Source: Mariaggregatimicrobium sp964498785 (GTDB lineage: Bacteria; Zhuqueibacterota; Zhuqueibacteria; Thermofontimicrobiales; Thiofontviventaceae). Taken from it: DNA of 48,823 nucleotides. The stretch covers positions 1-48,823 of the forward strand of contig CAZCJL010000047.1 in NCBI GenBank assembly GCA_964498785.1, read 5' to 3'. A program made the translations under genes and the position numbers. Under the pieces are notes generated by a model. It was not told the origin of the DNA and ran no database searches. It saw only the letters and a list, made by a program, of their open reading frames with translations. Below are positions 18,618 to 26,314 of the stretch, one piece after another (the stretch's first letter is position 1; every line of letters starts with the position of its first letter).

Positions 18618-18665
18618 AATAAATCTATTTTTTCATTATTATAATTCATTTTAGAAATTTAAATA

Positions 18666-19052
18666 TTAATAAGCAAGTGGTAATAAATAAATAATACCGC
18701 CACATAAAAAGAAGATAAAAAGTGCGATGGATACTTTATCACGCAATCCAAAAAATATTTTTTGCTCTCCGGCTCTCATAATCCAGAAAACAGAGATGAA
18801 CATCAAAATTTCCCGGCCCAATCGTGTGGAGATCAATTCTCTGTTAAAGAAAAACGAGAGATAGGCAAATCCAATGAACACATAAATCAATCGAATGTTT
18901 AACACCTGCATAATCGCACGGTTTACCGGAGCGAGATTTGGCAACTCATTTTTCCATCGAAATAATTTCCAAAAAAGAAAGTGAAATATTGCAAAAGCCA
19001 GATTATAAACACCTCCGGCAAAAACCCATATTTTAGCAAATTCCAGATCCAT
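18666..19052 (-). CDS. Small conserved membrane protein
   Basis: This 128-aa protein has four predicted membrane helices (around WVFAGGVYNLAFAIFHFLFW, LIYVFIGFAYLSFFF, EILMFISVFWIMRAG and VSIALFIFFLCGGIIYLL) and short charged loops. I do not recognise a named family. It lies downstream of the encapsulin operon on the same strand, but a terminator at about 19175-19225 separates them. A shared function is not supported. Confidence 0.65.
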   Translation of the reverse strand: MDLEFAKIWVFAGGVYNLAFAIFHFLFWKLFRWKNELPNLAPVNRAIMQVLNIRLIYVFIGFAYLSFFFNRELISTRLGREILMFISVFWIMRAGEQKIFFGLRDKVSIALFIFFLCGGIIYLLPLAY

Positions 19053-19173
19053 AGCAAACCTTTTTAATTACTTTTAATAAATCGATTCTTTTTCCTTTTC
19101 TATAAACGGCCAAATATATTTCGAAGCCGCTTTTTCTGAAATGAATATTTTTTTCGCACTATGAACAAGAGTG

Positions 19174-19225
19174 ATAAAATCAGCCAACCCGATACTGATT
19201 CAAATCAGCATCATAAGTTGGCTGA
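19174..19225 (-). terminator. Rho-independent terminator of the encapsulin operon
   Basis: A 9-bp stem (TCAGCCAAC at 19180-19188, GTTGGCTGA at 19217-19225) encloses a second small hairpin (TGATTCAAATCA). On the minus strand ATTTTAT follows. It starts 27 nt after the encapsulin stop. Confidence 0.7.
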
Positions 19226-19251
19226 CTTTTCAATTTTCTTTTTTGACGAGT

Positions 19252-20052
19252 CTATTTCAACGTCATCGGCACGATTGCAGCCGGATCAAGCACCTGAAAT
19301 GTGAATGATTCCGTAAAAAATAACCGCGCTTTCTTTTGATCACTGGAATGAAAGCCAATGGACAAATCCTGTCCCAAAACGAGTTGCATATCACCGCCTC
19401 GCCCTGTCACTAAAAAAGCGTCCTCAATAAATGGGCTCATAATAATCGAGCCGCCGAGGGTATCTTTTAATTGTCTTTTTAACGGATATCCTTTCGAATA
19501 ACTGGCAATTTTACTCCACACCCCTGGATTGACAATCAAATAAAACGGGCCGTTAACAGATGCTTCGGCAAATCCTGCTAATCCTGCGGTGACCGCTTCC
19601 ATTATCTTACCCGGATCATTGGTTATTTGTATCAGCTTATGATCTGCCGCTTCTTTTAATCCTCTTATTTGTCCTTGTTTAAATCCATAAAATATTGCCT
19701 TCTCTTCAAACGCTGCAATATTCTTTGCAGCAGTTTCCATCGCACTCAAATCGATATCCAGCGCCCCGCGTTCAATGTTATCCAGTTCCCATAAATCCAT
19801 CTCAAAAAATGCTCTTGCTTCAACCAACGGTAATACTTTATTGACGCCATAATCGATTCCATCAACAGATTTTTCTCCGGCAACATCCAATCGCCCCAGC
19901 GCAACAGCGGCATAATTCCATCCTTTGGGTCCATCAACATCGACGAATTTTCGGGCAGAAAGCAAACCCACCAGAACCCGACGCGCTTGCTCATCAATTT
20001 CTTCCCATGCTTTTTCAGTTATAGGCGCTAATGATCTCTTTAATATATCCAT
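19252..20052 (-). CDS. Encapsulin shell protein (family 1, linocin M18-like)
   Basis: This 266-aa HK97-fold protein self-assembles into a hollow protein cage. Its N-terminus, LKRSLAPITEKAWEEIDEQA followed by GRKFVDVDGP-like ARKFVDVDGPKGW, is the encapsulin signature. LVEARAFFEMDLWELDNIERG and the C-terminal FTFQVLDPAAIVPM also match. The length fits the 60-subunit T=1 class. AAGGAGG lies 7 nt before the ATG. The gene follows the cargo ferritin by 39 nt, so the two are one operon. The cargo's C-terminal peptide should dock on the inner shell surface, giving a cytoplasmic iron-storage compartment. The call is firm. Confidence 0.95.
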   Translation of the reverse strand: MDILKRSLAPITEKAWEEIDEQARRVLVGLLSARKFVDVDGPKGWNYAAVALGRLDVAGEKSVDGIDYGVNKVLPLVEARAFFEMDLWELDNIERGALDIDLSAMETAAKNIAAFEEKAIFYGFKQGQIRGLKEAADHKLIQITNDPGKIMEAVTAGLAGFAEASVNGPFYLIVNPGVWSKIASYSKGYPLKRQLKDTLGGSIIMSPFIEDAFLVTGRGGDMQLVLGQDLSIGFHSSDQKKARLFFTESFTFQVLDPAAIVPMTLK

Positions 20053-20091
20053 AATAACCTCCTTGTTTTTATTTGTTTATTATTTATAAAA

Positions 20092-20454
20092 CTAAGTAGA
20101 CTTTAAGCTGCCAATTCCAATATCAGAACTACTTTTCGAGCCAGTTTCACTTTCGCCACCCTCAGCGCCTTCTTCCAGCGTTGTGATATCTCCGGAAGTA
20201 AAAAGATAGATTTTTAGTTGCTCATCCCATCCGGGCATGTTTCTGCGCAACCATTCCAGCGCCATACATGCGTGTTCAATTTCTTCATCACGATTATGCG
20301 CCATAATGCTTTTTAGCTGAGCATCATTGCTTGCAGCAACCCGTTGGTGATACCAGTTTACAGCTTCAATTTCTTCCTTCAAACTATTCAGTGCGCGAAC
20401 ATAATTTCTATCTTGTGGTTGTAATTCTTCTACTGGTTCGTGATAATCTTGCAT
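20092..20454 (-). CDS. Encapsulated ferritin-like ferroxidase (EncFtn) with shell-targeting peptide
   Basis: This 120-aa cargo protein oxidises Fe(II) and feeds iron into the encapsulin cage. Two helices carry the family signatures EEIEAVNWYHQR and NRDEEIEHA. Residues E28, E58 and H61 correspond to the ferroxidase ligands of the Rhodospirillum rubrum protein, and E30 and W34 are also conserved. In this family the site forms between subunits of a ring-shaped decamer. An acidic Gly/Ser-rich linker (about 95-110) leads to the C-terminal targeting peptide DIGIGSLKST (GSLK at 115-118). GGAG precedes the ATG. The gene is first in the operon, ahead of the shell gene. All key residues are present. 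Confidence 0.95.
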   Translation of the reverse strand: MQDYHEPVEELQPQDRNYVRALNSLKEEIEAVNWYHQRVAASNDAQLKSIMAHNRDEEIEHACMALEWLRRNMPGWDEQLKIYLFTSGDITTLEEGAEGGESETGSKSSSDIGIGSLKST

Positions 20455-20516
20455 AATATTCTCCTCATTTGAATATGGATCTGTTAATTATGTCTAATAA
20501 TATCATTTATTTTAAT

Positions 20517-20545
20517 AATTTACAACTAATCAGGCGGATTGTCAA
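20517..20545 (-). promoter_or_regulatory. Promoter of the EncFtn-encapsulin operon
   Basis: On the minus strand a consensus TTGACA (20545-20540) and TAAATT (20522-20517) are exactly 17 nt apart, about 63 nt upstream of the EncFtn ATG. No palindrome clearly like the one at the dtxR promoter is seen here. Confidence 0.65.
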
Positions 20546-20574
20546 CCAAAATATAAAAAAAGTTATGTAAAAAC

Positions 20575-20913
20575 TCAGGGAAATTTAACAGGCAATCCTT
20601 CCATTTGCATAATTTTAAGAGCGTTCGTGGTCGGACATGGGCCTTTGCGAATTCTATAATCAAAAATCATTTTTCCATTGATCACTTTTTCCCGAAAATG
20701 AAAATTCAAAATATTGAAATGTTGATCTGCCAGCGATACCAATTCCAAATCATGGGTTGATATAAGACCAATCGCATCAAATTTGGCTAATTCAATTACA
20801 TAAGATCGGCTGCCGATTAACCGCTCTTTATTATTCGTCCCATTAAAAATTTCATCAATTAAAAACAAAACAGGCTGCTCATCATTTTTCTGTTTTGTAA
20901 AATTAATTTTCTC
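20575..20913 (-). pseudogene. Truncated MutS-like ATPase gene (C-terminal remnant)
   Basis: The remaining frame encodes only the end of a MutS-family ATPase. The Walker B segment QPVLFLIDEIFNGTNNKERL is followed by the ISTHDLELVSL switch and RIRKGPCPTTNALKIMQMEG, the usual C-terminal end of MutS-like proteins. Reading upstream, homology-like sequence (EKINFTKQKNDE) runs to 20913, where a TAG stop interrupts the frame. The Walker A loop and everything before it (probably more than 400 residues) are missing. An internal ATG would give 97 aa, but without a P-loop it cannot be an active ATPase. It looks like the leftover of a deletion or rearrangement upstream of the encapsulin operon. Confidence 0.8.
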
Positions 20914-21127
20914 CTACTCAGGTGAAACGGATCACTCACCCCTTGTGAACAAATCGGGTTCAAAAAAGAAAATCGCTCAGACAGGTATTTCTTTTTATTG
21001 ATTTTTTACTACCAAAACATTTTAAAACGAAGTCAATAAGTTGTAAATTATTAAACTTATCTATTGAAATATACTTTTTTTTATAATTTTTATATAACTT
21101 TGAACATTTTACCTAATTTGATTTTAC
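20914..21127. other. AT-rich intergenic sequence between the MutS remnant and the TonB receptor promoter
   Basis: No coding region, RNA gene or clear repeat is visible. The missing MutS part is not recognisable here in any frame I followed. Long A/T tracts dominate. Confidence 0.4.
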
Positions 21128-21156
21128 TTGACATTTTGCTAAAATTTATATATATT
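21128..21156 (+). promoter_or_regulatory. Strong-looking promoter upstream of the TonB receptor/YfiR/kinase cassette
   Basis: TTGACA (21128-21133) and TATATT (21151-21156) are separated by exactly 17 nt. If it is used, the transcript would have a leader of about 260 nt before the receptor start. I see no cobalamin-riboswitch B12 box or other known aptamer in that leader. Confidence 0.6.
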
Positions 21157-21426
21157 TTATCTGCACTTAAATTTCCGGTATTCTAACATATAATTTGAAC
21201 AGAATTAATCGGCGCCATCCACAGTTTTAAGTGATATTTAAAAAATCCAGCTATATATTTGCGTAATATATCTTCACTTATAGTTGCCGTTTTTTCTCAA
21301 TATTATTCCTAACTTCATCAATTTAGTGAGAGACATAACGGTGCTGAAGTATTTTATATCATATTCATTATTTTGTCCATATTTAATAGCAGCTTTATTT
21401 AGACATCCAAAGCAAGAGTGGATCTG

Positions 21427-23454
21427 ATGAAATTTATGAATATTTTAAATTTCTATTTGCTATTACTGTCGTTTCTATTATTCTCCGTTTACGGATACGG
21501 ACAGGAACCAGATTTAGCGACGCTTTCTCTTGAGGAACTGATGAACATTGAAGTGGTTACTTTTTCGCGCAAGTCTGTTAGAATTTCAAATGTAGATGCA
21601 GCCATCTCTGTAATAACATCTGCCGATATTCGTGAATCCGGAGTTACAACAATGCCAGACGCCTTGCGCTTAATCGCCGGCCTGCAGGTGGCTCGGATTG
21701 ACGCAAATAAATGGGCTATTAGCAGCCGGGGATTTAACGGTGTTTTTGCTAACAAGCTATTAGTTCTCATTGATGGCCGAAGTGTTTATACACCGCTTTT
21801 TTCAGGTGTTTTTTGGGATTCTCAAAATATACCGCTGCACGATATTGATCGAATTGAAATTATCCGCGGGCCTGGCGCCACTTTGTGGGGTGCGAATGCG
21901 GTAAATGGCATCATCAACATTATTACCCGTGATGCCAGCGAAACGGCTAATAAATTTATTTCATTAGGCATTGGAACCGAAAATAAACTTATCACTCATG
22001 TTCGATATGGTAAATCAATTACTGAAAATGTTCATTTTCGAATGTATACAAGATATTTCAACCACGATGGTTATGTTGATTCAAATAGCGTAGAAACGAA
22101 AGATATGTGGAACATAATTCGCTCCGGTTTTCGTCTGGACTGGGACTATTCAAAAAATACTTCGGTAACTATTCAGGGTGATGCTTACCGGGAAAATATT
22201 GGCCAATTATGTCGCATTATTCGATCATACAGAGACACCGATTTTACCAACATCGATACAACAGCAAAAGTAACTGGCGCGAACCTGTTATTGAAATGGG
22301 AGCATATTTTTTCATATACCTCAGATATTGCAATACAACTCTATTACGACTTTTACGACCGGTCGGAAGTGATTTTAAGCGGAAAATTCCATATTGGCGA
22401 TTTAGACTTCCAGCACCGCTTCCGAATTGGTAACCGGAATGAAATTATCTGGGGCCTTGGTTACCGATTCATGGCCGATAATTCCGACGGCACTTTATAT
22501 TTTTATCTCCAGCCAGACTCACGGCAGACAGAGATCAAAAGCGCATTTATACAAAATGAATTATCCTTTTTTGAAAACAAAATGAAACTCACCCTTGGAA
22601 CGAAATTTGAAAATAATTTTTATACTGGCCTGGAAATTCAACCAAATATTCGCCTTTTATTTAAACCCGTTCCGCTAAGTACAATATGGTGCGCTGTTTC
22701 AAAGGCTGTCCGTACACCTTCCAGGGTTGAAAATGATAGCCGAGCAATCCGAAATGTATGGAGTTTGTTTGGACTCCCGCTTTTGGGACAAATGCATGGG
22801 ACAAAATCCTTTCGCTCTGAAGAAGTAATTGCCTACGAAATTGGGAACCGCTCATCCTATAGAAAGATTTCTTACGACATTGCTCTTTTTTACAATAAGT
22901 ATGATAAATTACGTTCCTATAAATTAGGAGAAATGGCACATCCTCCAGATGCTGAAAATTACTATGTAATTATTCCCATGCAATTGGAAAACAACATGGA
23001 TGGTGAATCCTTTGGCGGCGAACTATCCATAAATTTTAAACCATTCGACTGGTGTAAATTTCAGGCAAATTACGCTTATTTGAAAATAAATATGTTCATT
23101 CCCACTGACGGAAAAATAAACCCTCTTGATCACGAATTAAATAAATTTGCAAAGGGAACAGAAGGCGAAAGCCCTGAAAATCAACTTGGACTTCGGACTA
23201 CCTTTCGGCTTTTTCATAAAATTGATTTATCATTAAACTATCGCTGGATCGATGAAATACCACAATTAAATGTAAATAGCTACTCTAATCTGGATGTGTA
23301 CTTAGGCTGGAAAGTAACCGATGGAATCCGAGTGAATATCACCGGCCATAACCTTCTTAAAAAACATTATGTTGAATATATTCCGGCTTTTATTGACATC
23401 CGAAATACTCAAATCGAACGAGGTATTTTCGCCGCAATTGAATATGAATTTTAG
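21427..23454 (+). CDS. TonB-dependent outer-membrane receptor (first of a tandem pair)
   Basis: This is a 675-aa outer-membrane active transporter or sensor. A signal peptide (NFYLLLLSFLLFSVYGYG) is followed by the N-terminal signature LSLEELMNIEVVTFSRK. A plug domain comes next (VITSADIRESGVTTMPDALR, LLVLIDGRSVYTPLFSGVFW, IEIIRGPGATLWGANAVNGI). A 22-strand-like beta-barrel ends in ...IEYEF, with the aromatic terminal residue needed for barrel assembly. The start at 21427 is chosen among GTG 21418, ATG 21427 and ATG 21436. It is the first gene of the cassette leading to the YfiR-like protein and two kinases. The ligand is unknown; siderophore or nutrient is possible. There is no carboxypeptidase-like N-terminal domain, unlike the receptor at 43399. 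Confidence 0.9.
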   Translation: MKFMNILNFYLLLLSFLLFSVYGYGQEPDLATLSLEELMNIEVVTFSRKSVRISNVDAAISVITSADIRESGVTTMPDALRLIAGLQVARIDANKWAISSRGFNGVFANKLLVLIDGRSVYTPLFSGVFWDSQNIPLHDIDRIEIIRGPGATLWGANAVNGIINIITRDASETANKFISLGIGTENKLITHVRYGKSITENVHFRMYTRYFNHDGYVDSNSVETKDMWNIIRSGFRLDWDYSKNTSVTIQGDAYRENIGQLCRIIRSYRDTDFTNIDTTAKVTGANLLLKWEHIFSYTSDIAIQLYYDFYDRSEVILSGKFHIGDLDFQHRFRIGNRNEIIWGLGYRFMADNSDGTLYFYLQPDSRQTEIKSAFIQNELSFFENKMKLTLGTKFENNFYTGLEIQPNIRLLFKPVPLSTIWCAVSKAVRTPSRVENDSRAIRNVWSLFGLPLLGQMHGTKSFRSEEVIAYEIGNRSSYRKISYDIALFYNKYDKLRSYKLGEMAHPPDAENYYVIIPMQLENNMDGESFGGELSINFKPFDWCKFQANYAYLKINMFIPTDGKINPLDHELNKFAKGTEGESPENQLGLRTTFRLFHKIDLSLNYRWIDEIPQLNVNSYSNLDVYLGWKVTDGIRVNITGHNLLKKHYVEYIPAFIDIRNTQIERGIFAAIEYEF

Positions 23455-23583
23455 TTTATTTGATCCTATATATCAAAATTGAGATTGTACTTTTATTATC
23501 AATCTTAAAGGCCCAACAAAAATTAAAACTCAATAAATATCGAAATAATATTTTAAAAAGCATCAAGACTTGAATTGGCTGTC

Positions 23584-25689
23584 ATGATTATTCCATTTGG
23601 AAAATATATTTCAGAAAGTGTGAAAACGCATCAAAAAAAAAGCCAAATTTCTATCAACAAACAGTTTCAATGTTTTCTATTATTCTATGTATTGATTATT
23701 TCGCTACAAGCATTTTCACAGCAAAACGATGATATCTCAGGGCTCTCCCTGGAAAAGTTACTGGACACTGAAGTTAGCACAGAGTCCAAAAGACTTGAAA
23801 AACTGAGCGAAACAAGTTCTGCGATTTGTGTCATTACTGCTCAGGATATAAGACGATCGGGCGCTACAAATCTACCGCAACTACTTCGGCTGGTTCCTGG
23901 GATGGAAGTAGCCAGCATTGATGCAAACAAATGGGCGATTAGCGCGCGCGGATTCAATAATCGATTTTCTAATAAATTGCTGGTTTTAATTGACGGTCGT
24001 TCTGTGTATAATCATATATTTTCCGGTGTATTTTGGGAAACGCAAGAACTTCTATTGGACGATATACAACGAATCGAAGTCATTCGAGGCCCAGGAGGAA
24101 CTCTTTGGGGAACAAATGCGGTGAACGGAATAATCAATATTATTTCAAAAAATGCCAGTGAAACTCACGGCGGTTTATTTTCCGCACATCTCGGTTCTAT
24201 TGAAAAAAGAGGATTCCAGCTTAGATACGGAAACGCATTTATGGACAACTTTCATTATCGCAGCTACTTCACTTATACTGAACGGGACAATTTTGTGTTT
24301 GCAAACGGACAGCAGGCAAAAGATGATTATAAAATTGGGAAAGCCGGATTCCGGCTTGATGCAAATATAACCACAAGCGATTTTCTTTCTGTGCATGGGG
24401 ACGCATATATCGGAACGGCAGGTCAGATGTACGAAATTAAACAATCATTGGATAATCCAGTTGAACAATCTTTCCATTATAACGCCGAGATCGCCGGAGC
24501 AAATATCACAGCAAGCTGGGAGCACATTCATTCAGTTAATTCTGAATGTGCGTTACATGCTTATTTTGATTGGCTGATACGAAATGACGCGGTAATCGAT
24601 GGTGAAATATTCACCTATGATATCGACTTTCAACAAAAATTCACTTTAGTTAGAAACACTAACATTGTTTGGGGCGTCGGATTTCGCCACATTAGAGATG
24701 ATACGGATGGAAAGTTTAGTATAGAATTCTGTCCTCCTGGCTGGAGCGGACAACTACTAAGCGCTTTTTTACAAAACGAAATATCATTACTCAATAATAA
24801 AATAATATTGACAGTCGGCACAAAAATAGAGCATAATCCATTCACAAAAGTAGAGTATCAGCCATCGCTACGCGTAAATTACAACATCAAAAAAAGCCAT
24901 TCGCTATGGGCGGCTGTATCTCGCGCCATTCGCATCCCGTCACGAGCTGATAGAGATATCCGATGTGTCGTCGATATTAGAGAGTTTGGCCCCCCTTCTA
25001 TCGCACCCTTAAATGTTATGATAAAATTGAACGGAAATCCAAATTTCTCTTCAGAAAAACTTTATGCTCACGAAATTGGTTATCGAAGCAGCTTCCTGGA
25101 TAACGCTTTTATTGATTTATCACTTTTTTATCATCAGTATGCAAAACTTCGGAGTTTTGCAAATACCGGAATTATTAATGCAACCTATGATAATTTACGC
25201 GTACTGGAAGTGCCATTCTATTCAAAGAACGACCTGTCGTCAGATAACTATGGAGTTGAATTTAGTATTAAGTATCAGCCCACACAACGACTTTTTATGG
25301 AATTTGGATATTCATATTTAAATATTAATTTAGCACACAGTCAGAAACAATTAGACATCTTTTCCCTGAATATCGACGATAACAGCCCAACCCATCAGTG
25401 GCTTTTTAAGAGTTCTCTCGACATATTCCCAAATTTGGAAATGGATATTATTTATCGCTATGTTGACGAATTAGCAGCGCTTAACGTAGAAGATTATTGC
25501 AATCTGGACATTCGAGCATGTTGGAAAATGACTCCACAGCTTGAAATTTCATTGGTTGGGACAAATCTTCTTCAAGACCATCATGCTGAATTTTCTACTC
25601 CGATAGGACTTAATTTACCGGGACACGGATTTACATTACCAACAGAAGTGAAACGCGGATATTTTATAAAAATGAAGTGGAGATTCTAA
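23584..25689 (+). CDS. TonB-dependent outer-membrane receptor (second of a tandem pair)
   Basis: This 701-aa paralogue of the preceding receptor shares the N-terminal signature (LSLEKLLDTEVSTESKR) and plug wording (DANKWAISARGFNNRFSNK against DANKWAISSRGFNGVFANK). It also shares the IEVIRGPGGTLWGTNAVNGI motif, and the barrel ends in KMKWRF. A long N-terminus (about 35 residues) precedes the hydrophobic core FLLFYVLIISLQAFSQ, so the true start may be later. A TTG three codons upstream is less likely than this ATG. No clear ribosome site is seen. The barrel halves diverge more than the plugs, as expected if ligand binding has changed after duplication. It ends 6 nt before the YfiR-like gene, which implies cotranscription. 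Confidence 0.9.
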   Translation: MIIPFGKYISESVKTHQKKSQISINKQFQCFLLFYVLIISLQAFSQQNDDISGLSLEKLLDTEVSTESKRLEKLSETSSAICVITAQDIRRSGATNLPQLLRLVPGMEVASIDANKWAISARGFNNRFSNKLLVLIDGRSVYNHIFSGVFWETQELLLDDIQRIEVIRGPGGTLWGTNAVNGIINIISKNASETHGGLFSAHLGSIEKRGFQLRYGNAFMDNFHYRSYFTYTERDNFVFANGQQAKDDYKIGKAGFRLDANITTSDFLSVHGDAYIGTAGQMYEIKQSLDNPVEQSFHYNAEIAGANITASWEHIHSVNSECALHAYFDWLIRNDAVIDGEIFTYDIDFQQKFTLVRNTNIVWGVGFRHIRDDTDGKFSIEFCPPGWSGQLLSAFLQNEISLLNNKIILTVGTKIEHNPFTKVEYQPSLRVNYNIKKSHSLWAAVSRAIRIPSRADRDIRCVVDIREFGPPSIAPLNVMIKLNGNPNFSSEKLYAHEIGYRSSFLDNAFIDLSLFYHQYAKLRSFANTGIINATYDNLRVLEVPFYSKNDLSSDNYGVEFSIKYQPTQRLFMEFGYSYLNINLAHSQKQLDIFSLNIDDNSPTHQWLFKSSLDIFPNLEMDIIYRYVDELAALNVEDYCNLDIRACWKMTPQLEISLVGTNLLQDHHAEFSTPIGLNLPGHGFTLPTEVKRGYFIKMKWRF

Positions 25690-25695
25690 ATTTAA

Positions 25696-26313
25696 ATGCA
25701 CGTTCAGAATCCAAAAAATTATATTTCCCAAACAGCATCGAAAACTACGGTTCGCATAATAGTAAGTTGCGCAATAATTGTTTGGAATGTGCTGTTTTGT
25801 GGGAACAATTCTGTTTCGTCGAGCACAAAACCACACGAATATGAGGTAAAAGCAGCATTTATTTATAATTTTGCCAAATTTATCGATTGGCCTGATACTG
25901 CATTTGAGAACCCAGCATCACCCTTTTATATTGGTGTTTTGGGTGATAATCCTTTTAACGGATATTTGGAGAAGATTATTTCTGGTAAAACGTTGAAAGG
26001 CAGAAAGGTTGAAATTCTGTATTTTAGTAATTTTAAAGATGTCAAATTTTGTCATATTCTTTTCATCAGTTCGTCTGAAAAAAGACGATTACGACACATT
26101 TTTAAAGCCCTTGACACGAACAGAATTTTAACAATCGCAGATATGGAGGGATTTATTTCAGCGGGCGGTACGATTGGTTTTGTAATGAGAGATAATAAAG
26201 TTCGATTCGAAATTAATCTCAATTCGGGCAAGAAAGCACTTCTAACCATTTCGTCAAAACTTTTACGGTTGGCTGAAAAGGTAATTGATGAAGCGGGGAA
26301 GGGAGGTTTGTAA
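25696..26313 (+). CDS. YfiR-family periplasmic protein (DUF4154)
   Basis: This 205-aa exported protein has a hydrophobic leader (VRIIVSCAIIVWNVLFCG) and then the family signature EVKAAFIYNFAKFIDWPDTAF. It continues through FYIGVLGDNPF, GKTLKGRKVEI, HILFISSSE and GGTIGFVMRDNKVRFEINLNSG. In Pseudomonas, YfiR is a periplasmic repressor that binds the CHASE8 region of the YfiN diguanylate cyclase and is sequestered by an outer-membrane lipoprotein, YfiB. Here the next gene, 1 nt away, encodes a CHASE8 kinase, and the preceding genes encode outer-membrane receptors. No YfiB-like gene is present. Only one cysteine remains in the mature part, so the disulfides of Pseudomonas YfiR are absent. The role as repressor of the kinase is inferred. 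Confidence 0.88.
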   Translation: MHVQNPKNYISQTASKTTVRIIVSCAIIVWNVLFCGNNSVSSSTKPHEYEVKAAFIYNFAKFIDWPDTAFENPASPFYIGVLGDNPFNGYLEKIISGKTLKGRKVEILYFSNFKDVKFCHILFISSSEKRRLRHIFKALDTNRILTIADMEGFISAGGTIGFVMRDNKVRFEINLNSGKKALLTISSKLLRLAEKVIDEAGKGGL

Positions 26314-26314
26314 C

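Noticed and set aside
21157..21426. Cobalamin riboswitch before the TonB receptor
   Set aside because: No B12 box or recognisable conserved core is present.
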